Source: an uncultured Lachnospiraceae bacterium
Lineage (GTDB): Bacteria; Bacillota; Clostridia; Lachnospirales; Lachnospiraceae
DNA: 64,000 nucleotides
Reading direction: 5' to 3'
NCBI GenBank assembly: GCA_910579735.1
Contig: CAJTUZ010000017.1
Coordinates: 1 to 64,000, forward strand
Positions 54,940 through 63,423 of this stretch are shown here, one piece after another. The translations under genes were made by a program, and so were the position numbers. Below the pieces are notes generated by a model. That model was not told the origin of the DNA. It ran no database searches and was given only the letters and a program-made list of their open reading frames with translations. Every line of letters begins with the position of its first letter. Position 1 is the first letter of the stretch.

Positions 54940-55120
54940 AGAGCAAGCAGTAATTCTGTGTATGGCGGCCATACCACAGACCCGTGCGGCGATATGGGAG
55001 TATCGGTAACCCATGGGATTCATGTGACTCTATAAATTAAATTTAACGTAATCGGTGTCGTAATATGTTAAATCAGACTGGATAATTCCCTAAACGGATA
55101 TTTCAAGGAGTGCTTGCTCT
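54940..55120 (+). ncRNA. Retron non-coding RNA (msr-msd)
   Basis: Bounded by 10-nt inverted repeats AGAGCAAGCA (a1, 54940-54949) and TGCTTGCTCT (a2, 55111-55120). The G at 54950 right after a1 is the likely branch guanosine. msr part: hairpin CTGTGTATGG/CCATACCACAG (54956-54979) and ATGGG/CCCAT (54994-55014). msd part: GGGA/TCCC base pairing (55015-55018 with 55087-55090) below a longer stem ATTTAAC/GTTAAAT (55041-55047 with 55067-55073). Seven T residues follow a2. Lies directly upstream of the reverse transcriptase on the same strand, as in all retrons. Exact msd ends cannot be fixed by eye. Confidence 0.8.
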
Positions 55121-55135
55121 TTTTTTGGGTGACAA

Positions 55136-56257
55136 ATGATGAAAATATATGATTATCAATATTTCCTGCGGGCGATCCTGCAATGCAGCCGGGATGAAGT
55201 TGAAACTCTGACGGAGAAAAAAAGTCTCTTATACGAATCTTTTGAAATCCCCAAGAAAAACGGAATGCGGGAAATCCATGCCCTGGCGGAAAGTAAAAAA
55301 GGAAAAAAACTGATGCAGATACAAAAGAATCTGCATCAGCGTTTTTTATGCAGACTGCCGATCGCCGTACCGGCGCATGGCTTTGTGAAAGGGAAAAACT
55401 ATCAGACTTTTCTGGAGCCGCATCTGGGGAACGAATTCTTCATGAGACTGGACATTGAAGATTTCTTTCCTTCTTTTTCCATGGATTTAATGCGTAAAAT
55501 ACTTCGTGAACATATCGAAGACGAGAGAGCGCTTGCAGATGTAATGGAGCTTTGTACGTTGGATGATAAACTGCCGCAGGGAATTTGCACTTCCCCCGTG
55601 CTATCCAATATTCTTTTCAGGCGGATCGATCAGAGGATATTGAAATACTGCCAGACAATCGAAGAGGGACGCAGAATGCAGAATCGTTATCCCAATGAGT
55701 CAAAGATTAAGATTTGCTATACGCGATATGCGGACGATCTGCTTTTCAGTTCCGATCAGTTTGATTTCAAAGAAAATCTGCATTTTCTCCGAATGATCCG
55801 TAGGATCTTAAAAGAGGACGGATTTCGGATCAATAAACAAAAGACGATTATGGATAGGGAAAAGATCGTATTAAACGGCTATGTTCTGGATGACAAGCTG
55901 CATCTTTCCAGGAAAAAGCTGCAGAATCTCAGGCGGATCCTCTATTTTTTTCGGAAGAAAAATGCAGTGGATTATGCAGTGGACACAGCACTTTTTCTAC
56001 CTGATCAGTCGTCTGATAAGCAGGAGCTGTTGCGGAAGCTGTTGCAGGAGTTAAATTATACAAATATACAGTATCATGGAGAAAAAAAGACGTTTAACAG
56101 TATATCTTCGCTGATCCAGTATCTTTGCGGTTATCGATCCTGGCTGATCAGTATCATACAGACAGGAGACGAGAGAGATAAGGCGGACGAAAAGATTCCA
56201 CGTTATATAAACCGCATTGAACTGTTATTACAGGAATTGGAAAAACAGGAAGCATAA
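55136..56257 (+). CDS. Retron-type reverse transcriptase
   Basis: 373 aa. RT motifs in order: PKKNGMREIHAL (RT2), AVPAHGFVKGKN (about 77-88), catalytic RLDIEDFFPS with D106, LPQGICTSPVLSN (146-158), RYADD (197-201) with the active-site aspartates, and a C-terminal helical region. Retron hallmarks are altered: region X reads FLEPH (92-96) where NAxxH is usual, and region Y reads VLNG (245-248) where VTG is usual. No maturase or endonuclease domain, so not a group II intron. No ribosome binding site near the start (ATG 55136 or 55139); an AAGGAG lies at 55105-55110 inside the RNA gene. Confidence 0.9.
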   Translation: MMKIYDYQYFLRAILQCSRDEVETLTEKKSLLYESFEIPKKNGMREIHALAESKKGKKLMQIQKNLHQRFLCRLPIAVPAHGFVKGKNYQTFLEPHLGNEFFMRLDIEDFFPSFSMDLMRKILREHIEDERALADVMELCTLDDKLPQGICTSPVLSNILFRRIDQRILKYCQTIEEGRRMQNRYPNESKIKICYTRYADDLLFSSDQFDFKENLHFLRMIRRILKEDGFRINKQKTIMDREKIVLNGYVLDDKLHLSRKKLQNLRRILYFFRKKNAVDYAVDTALFLPDQSSDKQELLRKLLQELNYTNIQYHGEKKTFNSISSLIQYLCGYRSWLISIIQTGDERDKADEKIPRYINRIELLLQELEKQEA

Positions 56258-56277
56258 AGGACGGGAGAGAAAGATTA

Positions 56278-57206
56278 TGGGCGGCGAACGGATTGAACGT
56301 TATTGGTCATATGAAATGAAATCACTTTTGGAAAGATACAGACAGTTTGAGACGCTGATTCCGGCGGCTCACGGAAGGGGCGCGGCGCATCGGGGAGAGG
56401 ATGGCCGTTATGTTGAAAGTATTTTAAAAGAGACATTAAAGAAGTTTCTGCCGACCGGCGTTGAAATTTTGTCCGGTTTTATTCTGCGTGCCGGCGTTGA
56501 GAGCAGTATGTCCGGCAAGGCAAGAAAAAGGGATGAAGATAAACATTCTTCCCAGCTTGATCTGATTGCGTACGACGTACATAACTATCCCGTTTATCAG
56601 AGATTCGGGGATACGGCGGTCGTTCTGCCGGAAGGGGTGTTAGGCGTCATATCCGTTAAGAAAACGCTGCGTGCAGACGAACTTTCCGGAGAGATAGGGG
56701 CACTGAAAAAGGCGTCGCAATTATGCTCTTTGCTGGAAAGAAAGGGACCGTTTCTGGCGCTTGTGGGTATGGATGATGATCTGGGGAAAGAGTCTGAGGA
56801 GTGTGCAAAAAAAATTGTAAAGATTATTCGGAATGTGTTTACACAAAATACGGAAGAACAGGCCTGTTATGAACCGGTCAGCTATGAAGAATTACCCGGT
56901 TTTATCGGTAATCTGTCAAAATGGACGATACATAGACGCCATGGATACGAGCCGGAGACGGAAAAGAAGTCAGATAATAAGAAATGCAGAGAAAGCGCGG
57001 AATATCAGATGTATATTCATAAGGAAGAGGAAAGCCATTTGGGCCTGCAGTTTTTATTAAAAGGAATTCTCGATGTCTATTATAGCGATGGCAGAAATCA
57101 CGGAAAGCAGCCGGGATTTTTCAGCTTTCCATCCGGGAGATCCTTTGACTGGAAATCGGATAAGATTCCTTGTGATATGTGTCCGGCGCAGAGAATATCA
57201 TCATGA
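56278..57206 (+). CDS. DUF6602-like protein, putative PD-(D/E)XK nuclease, retron accessory
   Basis: 309 aa from the ATG at 56278, 20 nt after the RT stop with GGGAG ahead. The first two thirds resemble DUF6602: GRYVESILKETLKKFLPTGV, LSGFILRAG, SSQLDLIAYD, then VLPEGVLGVISVKKTL. The spacing E...D...(V/I)xVKK fits a PD-(D/E)XK nuclease core with D in QLDLIAYD and K in SVKK; the middle E is replaced by S, so the active site may be atypical. DUF6602 proteins occur in defence islands. Position in the retron operon suggests a second effector or a partner of the OLD-like protein. Confidence 0.7.
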
Positions 57207-58144
57207 TCATCAGCTGCAGTCGAAGAACCGATATTCCCAACTATTATGCAGATTGGTTCCTGCATCGCATCAAAGAGGGATTTTTATATGTGAAAAATCC
57301 GATGAATCCGCATCAGATCAGCCGGATAGACTTATCGCCGGACGTTGTGGACTGCATTGTCTTCTGGACCAAAAATCCGGCGCCTATGCTGAAACGTCTG
57401 GATGAACTCCGGGCATATCCTTATTATTTCCAATTTACACTCACCGGTTACGGCAAAGACCTGGAACCCGGACTTCCCGATAAAAGGACTGTCCTGATCC
57501 CGACTTTCCGGGAGTTGTCCGAAATAATAGGCGCACAGAGAGTTATCTGGCGTTATGATCCGATTTTGTTTCATGACAGATATACTTCAGCTTACCATTT
57601 GAAAGCTTTTGAAGAAATCGCACATTCTTTGTGCGGTTATACGAAGCGGGTGGTTATCAGTTTTATTGATCTTTATGCGAAGACCATGCGCAATATGAAA
57701 ACCGGCGCCATACAGATCATGACGCAGGATGAGATCCGTCATCTGGCCGGAGAACTTGCCGTAATCGCGAAGAAATACGGACTTGTCATAGAGACATGTG
57801 CGGAACAGATCGATTTAACACAAGAGGGCATCCGGCACGGAAGCTGTATCGACAAGGAATTGATCGAGGAGATTACAGGCTGCAGGATCGTAGCAGGCAA
57901 AGACAGAAATCAGCGGAAAGCGTGCGGATGTATCGAAAGTGTGGAGGTCGGAGCCTATCATACCTGTTTAAACGGCTGTCGATACTGTTATGCCAATGAG
58001 AGCGAAGCAAAAGTGGCAGGAACGGTTCAGAGCTATGATGTGAAGGCGCCGCTGCTTTGCGGAGCGGCTGCTTTAGAAGATAAGATTACGGAAAGAAAGA
58101 TGAAGTCCTTAAAAAACACACAGCTTACAATAGATTTTCCTTAA
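57203..58144 (+). CDS. DUF1848 protein (radical-SAM-related, Cys-rich C-terminus)
   Basis: 313 aa from the ATG at 57203, whose TGA overlap (ATGA) couples it to the DUF6602-like gene. Starts MIISCSRRTDIPNYYADWF, the DUF1848 signature, with VFWTKNPAPML and FQFTLTGYG; the end has cysteines in ACGCIES and CLNGCRYCYANE, likely an iron-sulfur site. DUF1848 is related to radical SAM and SPL-type proteins, but no reaction is known. It is the last gene of the retron operon and is followed by a strong terminator. Whether it is part of the defence system or a passenger cannot be told. Confidence 0.85.
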   Translation: MIISCSRRTDIPNYYADWFLHRIKEGFLYVKNPMNPHQISRIDLSPDVVDCIVFWTKNPAPMLKRLDELRAYPYYFQFTLTGYGKDLEPGLPDKRTVLIPTFRELSEIIGAQRVIWRYDPILFHDRYTSAYHLKAFEEIAHSLCGYTKRVVISFIDLYAKTMRNMKTGAIQIMTQDEIRHLAGELAVIAKKYGLVIETCAEQIDLTQEGIRHGSCIDKELIEEITGCRIVAGKDRNQRKACGCIESVEVGAYHTCLNGCRYCYANESEAKVAGTVQSYDVKAPLLCGAAALEDKITERKMKSLKNTQLTIDFP

Positions 58145-58187
58145 AAGATCATGCAGGCCAATGCTGCATGGTCTTTTATTTTTTCTC
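58145..58187 (+). terminator. Terminator of the retron operon
   Basis: AAGATCATGCAG (58145-58156) pairs with CTGCATGGTCTT (58164-58175), 12 bp with one G-T pair, followed by TTATTTTTT. Confidence 0.88.
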
Positions 58188-58289
58188 TTTTGTTAAGAAA
58201 TTCTTTCGATTTTTCCACTGATCATTTTCCATTTTGCAGGGTATCCTATCGGTAAAGTAACAGCAAAAAAGAAAATGAGGTGATAAGAC

Positions 58290-58799
58290 ATGAACATTGA
58301 TATGCTGACACTTTATTTTACCAGATACGGAGCTATTGCAATTTTTGTGATCGTATTACTGGAATATATGAACATGCCCGGTTTTCCGGCAGGGATCATC
58401 ATGCCCCTTTCCGGAATTTGGGCGGCGAAGGGAAATATCCATTTCCTGCATGTAATGGCGATTACATTGGCGGCGGGGGTGCTTGGAAGCTGGATCTTAT
58501 ATTTTCTCGGCCGAACGGGCGGCAGTCTGCTTTTGGAAAAATATCTGCATAAGTTCCCGAAACAGAGGGAGGCAATCGAACGGAATTTTGCAATGATCAG
58601 GCAGAAAGGATGCTTTGGCATTTTCCTGAGTAAACTGATCCCTATGGTCAGGACACTGATTTCGATTCCGGCAGGGGTGTTAAAGATCAATTTCATGAAA
58701 TACACGGTCAGTTCCGCGCTTGGCGTCTTTGTATGGAATCTGATATTCGTAGGAGCCGGGTATTTTCTGGGGGATGCGGTATTTGCCTATTTGACATGA
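58290..58799 (+). CDS. DedA family membrane protein
   Basis: 169 aa, somewhat shorter than most DedA proteins (about 200). Starts with a membrane region, then NMPGFPAGIIMPLSG, GSWILYFLGRTGG and the conserved FLSKLIPMVRTLISIPAG with the functional Arg. DedA proteins take part in lipid flipping and envelope integrity. AATGAGGTG before the ATG is the ribosome binding site. Followed by the large palindrome. Confidence 0.9.
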   Translation: MNIDMLTLYFTRYGAIAIFVIVLLEYMNMPGFPAGIIMPLSGIWAAKGNIHFLHVMAITLAAGVLGSWILYFLGRTGGSLLLEKYLHKFPKQREAIERNFAMIRQKGCFGIFLSKLIPMVRTLISIPAGVLKINFMKYTVSSALGVFVWNLIFVGAGYFLGDAVFAYLT

Positions 58800-58815
58800 C
58801 AGGGTCTTATGTAAT

Positions 58816-59010
58816 ATGGAAGCGCCGAGGCGGGCGGTCAGGCAGAGAAAAAAGTTTTCTGCTGAAGGGCCCTATAAAAATGCCGGCACTTGGAATTTGG
58901 ACCGTTTACGGTTCAAATCCCTTAGTACCGCTGCATTTTTAACGGAGCGAAAGCGTGCCTCGAAGCAGAAACTTTTTTCTCTGCCTGACCGCCCGCCTCG
59001 GCGCTTCCAT
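58816..59010. repeat. 195-bp near-palindrome with nested central hairpin
   Basis: Outer arms of 42 bp match perfectly (58816-58857 and 58969-59010; from ATGGAAGCGCCGAGGCGGGC inward). Inside, AAAAATGC.CGG pairs with CCG.GCATTTTT, and the centre is a further imperfect stem ending in ACCG-TTTA-CGGT, whose flank GGTTCAAATCC looks like a tRNA T-loop. The whole is an almost continuous hairpin or cruciform. It lies in the 255-nt gap between the DedA gene and the glycosyltransferase gene. Origin unknown; candidates are a mobile palindromic repeat or a fossil derived from a tRNA-linked element. Confidence 0.9.
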
Positions 59011-59054
59011 AATCATCTATGACAGGATAACAGGACAAGGAGAGGATGACGAAA

Positions 59055-60263
59055 ATGAAAATAGCAATGATGACCAATAATTATAAACCCTTTGTCGCGG
59101 GAGTGCCGATATCAATTGAGCGGTTGAGTGAAGGACTCCGCCGAAACGGGCATGAGGTAGTCATATTTGCACCCACATATAAAGAACAGATGGACGAAGC
59201 GGACGTAGTACGCTGCCGCTCGCTGATTAAGGGAATTGCCAATGGCTTTTCGGTGCCGGACAGTTTGGACCGGAAGATCGAAAAGAAGTTCCGGGAAGGG
59301 AATTTCGATGTGATCCACGTGCATCATCCGTTTTTGATCGGTTGGACGGCGCTGTATCTGTCAAGAAAATATCATGTACCGCTTGTTTTTACTTATCACA
59401 CAAGATACGAACAGTATCTGCATTATATAAAGGCATCGTTTCTGCAAAATGTCGCCCCTATTTATGTAAACTACTATAGTAATCAATGCGATGTCGTTAT
59501 TGCACCGACCCCGTCGATGCAGGATTATCTGGAGGAAATAGGCACGCGGGGAAAGATCGCCGTTTTACCGACAGGAATCGGGCAGGAAAGCTTCGAAACG
59601 GATGAAGAGGAGACCGCGGCGCTTCGAAGCGAGCTGCTTGGAGATAAAAAATACTTATTCTGTTGTGTGGCAAGGCTGGCGAAGGAAAAAAACATTGATT
59701 TTCTGCTGCGGGCGTTAGCCAGGAGAAAAGAGAAACATGCGGCGGATTTCCGGTTTGCCATAATCGGTGAAGGTCCGTATGAAAAAGAATTATGTAAACT
59801 TGCACAAGCATTACATATACAGGAAGATATTATTTTCGTCGGGAAAGTGGCGAATGAAAAAGTAAAAAATTATTGTAAAGCGGCGGATCTGTTTCTATTT
59901 GCCTCTCTTTCGGAGACACAGGGCATCGTATTGTTAGAGGCGATGGCAGCAGGCACACCGGTACTGGCGGTGAAGGCGTCAGGAGTGAAAGACGTTGTTG
60001 CAGATGGCAGAAACGGATATATGACATATTTGTCAGAAATTGAATTTAGTAATAAGCTGGAAGAACTTCTGTCCAGGGACCGCAGCCATTTGGAGATGGG
60101 AGCGGTAGAGACCGCGAGACGCTATGAGATATCAGAAATTGCTAAATGGGCGGCTGTTTATTATAATATAGCTATACAAAATCATAAACAGAACTCTTTA
60201 GAGGTTTTGGAACAGGAGGAAAAGCGTCTTGGAGGCATTTCATATTTTAATAGTAGAGGATGA
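59055..60263 (+). CDS. Glycosyltransferase family 4 (GT-B fold)
   Basis: 402 aa from the ATG at 59055; the upstream in-frame ATG at 59046 touches the AAGGAGAGG ribosome binding site and is less likely. N-terminal MKIAMMTNNYKPFVAGVPIS, HVHHPFLIGWTALYLS, then FAIIGEGPYEKEL and the nucleotide-sugar motif SETQGIVLLEAMAAGTPVLA. Close to enzymes that put glucose or mannose onto diacylglycerol or related acceptors. It overlaps the next gene by 35 nt. Confidence 0.9.
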   Translation: MKIAMMTNNYKPFVAGVPISIERLSEGLRRNGHEVVIFAPTYKEQMDEADVVRCRSLIKGIANGFSVPDSLDRKIEKKFREGNFDVIHVHHPFLIGWTALYLSRKYHVPLVFTYHTRYEQYLHYIKASFLQNVAPIYVNYYSNQCDVVIAPTPSMQDYLEEIGTRGKIAVLPTGIGQESFETDEEETAALRSELLGDKKYLFCCVARLAKEKNIDFLLRALARRKEKHAADFRFAIIGEGPYEKELCKLAQALHIQEDIIFVGKVANEKVKNYCKAADLFLFASLSETQGIVLLEAMAAGTPVLAVKASGVKDVVADGRNGYMTYLSEIEFSNKLEELLSRDRSHLEMGAVETARRYEISEIAKWAAVYYNIAIQNHKQNSLEVLEQEEKRLGGISYFNSRG

Positions 60264-60936
60264 TAAGGAAATCCGCGAGGGAGTAGAAATTTATCTGAAA
60301 AATCAGGGATATCAGGTGTCGCAGGCTGCAGACGGGGTGGAAGGACTTGCGCGGATCGAAGAAGAAGAGATCCATCTTGCCATAGTGGATGTCATGATGC
60401 CCCGTATGGATGGGATTACCATGATGATGAAGGTCAGGGAAAAAGGATATGATTTTCCGGTCATCATGCTTTCGGCCAAATCCGAGGAAGTAGATAAGAT
60501 CATGGGATTAAATATGGGAGCGGATGATTATGTGACGAAGCCGTTTACGACAATGGAGCTTTTGGCAAGGGTCAATTCCCATCTGCGGCGTTACCGCAAA
60601 TATCTCGAAGCGGTGGACGGGAATCAGAGTAAAGGCAGGGTTTATATGATCGGCGGTCTCGAACTGGATGAAGAGGCGGTAGAAGTAACGGTGGATGGCA
60701 ATCTTGTCAAATTGACGCCTCTTGAATTTAAGATCCTGCTGCTTTTGATGAAAAATCCCGGCAGGGTGTTTTCGGCAGAGGAGATTTACGAGCGTGTCTG
60801 GAACGAACAGCCGATCAATACGGATACGATCATGGTGCATATCAGAAGGATTCGGGAGAAGATCGAGATCAACCCGAAAGAACCGAAATATTTAAAGGTG
60901 GTGTGGGGTGTTGGATACAAAATTGAGAAATGGTAA
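60229..60936 (+). CDS. OmpR-family response regulator
   Basis: 235 aa, TTG start at 60229 placed by AGGAGGA (60214-60220), inside the preceding gene. Receiver domain (ILIVEDDKE; phospho-Asp in AIVDVMMPRMDG; VTKPF) and winged-helix DNA-binding domain (LTPLEFKILLLLMKNPGRVF). Overlaps the histidine kinase by 29 nt, so the two form a two-component system, possibly with the glycosyltransferase as co-transcribed partner. Confidence 0.94.
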   Translation: MEAFHILIVEDDKEIREGVEIYLKNQGYQVSQAADGVEGLARIEEEEIHLAIVDVMMPRMDGITMMMKVREKGYDFPVIMLSAKSEEVDKIMGLNMGADDYVTKPFTTMELLARVNSHLRRYRKYLEAVDGNQSKGRVYMIGGLELDEEAVEVTVDGNLVKLTPLEFKILLLLMKNPGRVFSAEEIYERVWNEQPINTDTIMVHIRRIREKIEINPKEPKYLKVVWGVGYKIEKW

Positions 60937-63283
60937 GAAGAACGGAGCAAAATGGGCGGGGATCCTGATAACGGCGCTTGCATCCATACTGTTTGTCGTA
61001 ATGATACCGGAGTTTGAAAGAAAAGCGCAGTCATTTTATGAGGCGAGTCAAAAAGACATAATTGAAGGGGAGGATTTTATTGCATCGCTGATTCAGTGTA
61101 ATTATGTGCTTTACAGAAATGTGATGGACAAAACAGATAACAGATCATATGCTTATGAAGAATTATTTCTGTCCGAAGAGGTGGAAGATATTGCGCAGGG
61201 ATCTGACCGCCAGGAGGAAACTGAAAATTCCTCCGGAAACATTAAGGCGGGAACGGGGAAATTGGTGGATATCGGACAGATGAACAGCATCCGGACCATG
61301 TATGCGGACCAGATAGAAGCGCAGGCAAAAGAAGCGGAGGCTCTGTATACGAATGATATTGGTCAGAACATGGACTATTACGTCTTTAAAAAGGGGTCCG
61401 GTACCGTTTTGAAAAATACGGCGCTGCCGATCGATGCCCTTTTGCAGGATCTGTCAGAGGTGGAAGAATATGTTTATTATATTATCATGGACTATGACAC
61501 TATGGGGAATTTGCAGAACATCAGCGTCAGGGGACAGGATGCGGATAAGCTTTTGAAAATGGTACAGACGCTGGAGAGCGGTTCAAAGGGCAATTTTTTG
61601 CAGGGACGAAGTGAAACGGAAATTTTTTCACTCTATGATGGAGAATCGAAAAATATAGAAAAGATCCTGACTGTCGAACAGCAGAAACCGGAAGATGCGG
61701 TTTTCATATATGCCATGACAAAGGCGCAGATAGAAAAAATGATGACATGGGATGATGGACCGATATATCTTGAGAATACCATTTATCTGACGCAGAAAGA
61801 AAACAGTTATTATTTTGTCGACATACAGAGCGTCTACCTGATATGTCTTTTCGGAATCCTGCTTGTCACGGTTTTGCTTACCGTATGTAAACCGGCGCTT
61901 CTGCAGGGCGAAGAAGAAAGAAAAGCATATCTGGAAGTTGTTCTTGCGGTCGCTTTCTGGGAGCTTGCCGTAAGTGTGGAAGGCGTCATATGGCTTATTC
62001 AGAATGCGGGAACCGGCGAGATGTTAGCGTGGATCAATACCTGTTTTCCCTTCAATCTGCAGGAAGGAACGGAATATGAAATTGCCAGATACCTCATATG
62101 TTTCTTGGCTATGACCTTACTTTTTGGCATATGGTATTTCTGCTGTCTGGAGATATCGGATATTCTGCGCGGTTTCAGAAAATATTTAAAGACAAGATGC
62201 CTTGTTTACAAAGGACGGGACAAAATTTTCGGCACCGTCAAAAATTATTACGGGAAATTGAAAGCGGAAGTTTTGAGCATCGATCTGGGAAAAGACATGA
62301 GCAGACTTCTTACGAAGCTGCTGTTTATCAATTTCTGCCTGCTTGTCATAGCTTGTTTGTGCTCCTGGTTCGGTATTTTCATTTTGATCGTATATACTTT
62401 GGTCCTGTATTATTTTCTGAAAAAATACATTCATAAGATCCAGGATCAGTACGGGCGGCTGCTGCAGTCTGCCAATTCCATTGCGCAGGGAAATCTGAAC
62501 AATACGTTTACGGAAGATTTCGGGATTTTTGAATCTTATAAAGAAGAATTGTATAAAATTCAGGATGGTCTTAAAAACGCCCTGGAAGAAGAAGTCAAAA
62601 GCCAGAAGATGAAAACGGAGCTGATCACCAATGTATCACATGATCTGAAGACGCCGCTTACCGCCATTATCACCTATATTGACCTGCTCAAAGAGGAAAA
62701 TACCACGCAGGCACAGCGGAAAGAATATCTGGATACACTGGCGCGGAAATCGCTGCGCCTTAAGATACTGATCGAGGATCTGTTTGAAGTGAGCAAAGCC
62801 ACCAGCGGGAATGTCAAACTGGAACCTGTCTGTGTCGATATCTGTCATCTGATGCGTCAGGTATATCTGGAATATGAGGAGAAAATGAGACAGGCCGGTT
62901 TAAAGGTGCGTTTCGAGATGCCGGAAGAAAAGACCATCCTGTATCTCGATCCCCAGAAAACGTACAGAATATTTGAAAATCTGTATGTGAATATTATAAA
63001 ATATGCTCTGCCGGATACGAGAGTTTTTATCGTGGCGGAGCAAAGGCGGAAAGGAGAGGAAGACCCCCCCGGAATCCATATCGAACTGAAAAATATTTCC
63101 GCGCAGGAGATATTCGGCAATCCGCAGGACCTGAGCGAAAGGTTCGTGCGGGGAGATGCCTCCAGAAATACGGAGGGCAGCGGTCTTGGTCTGGCGATAG
63201 CAAAGAGCTTTACGGAACTGCAGGGCGGCCGCTTTAAAATAGAAACGGATGCCGATTTATTTAAGGTGATATTGGATTGGTGA
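60908..63283 (+). CDS. Membrane sensor histidine kinase
   Basis: 791 aa, GTG start at 60908 placed by AAAGGTGG (60895-60902). One membrane helix near the N-terminus, an outside domain of about 280 residues, a cluster of four to five helices (about 305-510), a HAMP-like linker, then the kinase: H-box TNVSHDLKTPLTAI, N-box ENLYVNIIKYA, and G-box GSGLGLAIAKSF. Much longer membrane part than common kinases, suggesting sensing within or near the membrane. Confidence 0.92.
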   Translation: MLDTKLRNGKKNGAKWAGILITALASILFVVMIPEFERKAQSFYEASQKDIIEGEDFIASLIQCNYVLYRNVMDKTDNRSYAYEELFLSEEVEDIAQGSDRQEETENSSGNIKAGTGKLVDIGQMNSIRTMYADQIEAQAKEAEALYTNDIGQNMDYYVFKKGSGTVLKNTALPIDALLQDLSEVEEYVYYIIMDYDTMGNLQNISVRGQDADKLLKMVQTLESGSKGNFLQGRSETEIFSLYDGESKNIEKILTVEQQKPEDAVFIYAMTKAQIEKMMTWDDGPIYLENTIYLTQKENSYYFVDIQSVYLICLFGILLVTVLLTVCKPALLQGEEERKAYLEVVLAVAFWELAVSVEGVIWLIQNAGTGEMLAWINTCFPFNLQEGTEYEIARYLICFLAMTLLFGIWYFCCLEISDILRGFRKYLKTRCLVYKGRDKIFGTVKNYYGKLKAEVLSIDLGKDMSRLLTKLLFINFCLLVIACLCSWFGIFILIVYTLVLYYFLKKYIHKIQDQYGRLLQSANSIAQGNLNNTFTEDFGIFESYKEELYKIQDGLKNALEEEVKSQKMKTELITNVSHDLKTPLTAIITYIDLLKEENTTQAQRKEYLDTLARKSLRLKILIEDLFEVSKATSGNVKLEPVCVDICHLMRQVYLEYEEKMRQAGLKVRFEMPEEKTILYLDPQKTYRIFENLYVNIIKYALPDTRVFIVAEQRRKGEEDPPGIHIELKNISAQEIFGNPQDLSERFVRGDASRNTEGSGLGLAIAKSFTELQGGRFKIETDADLFKVILDW

Positions 63284-63350
63284 TCTTGAGGACTTTATCC
63301 GGAGCAATATATTTTTAGAAAAATCAATACCCAATTTATCGATTTCATGG

Positions 63351-63356
63351 TATACT
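63351..63356 (+). promoter_or_regulatory. Possible -10 element before the PAS protein gene
   Basis: TATACT at 63351-63356, about 70 nt before the start of the last gene. No good -35 is seen at the correct distance, so this is tentative. Confidence 0.3.
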
Positions 63357-63423
63357 TAAAAAAAGTTTTTCACTTTCATTATATTTCCATAATTTTATAT
63401 GACAAATGCAGGAGGAACCACTC

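Noticed and set aside
55136..56257. Group II intron or diversity-generating retroelement
   Set aside because: No maturase/endonuclease domain, no intron RNA ends, no template/variable repeat pair; the a1/a2-bounded RNA upstream fits a retron.
58870..58950. A tRNA gene inside the palindrome
   Set aside because: Only a T-arm-like GGTTCAAATCC is present; no anticodon arm or full acceptor stem of a proper tRNA can be drawn.
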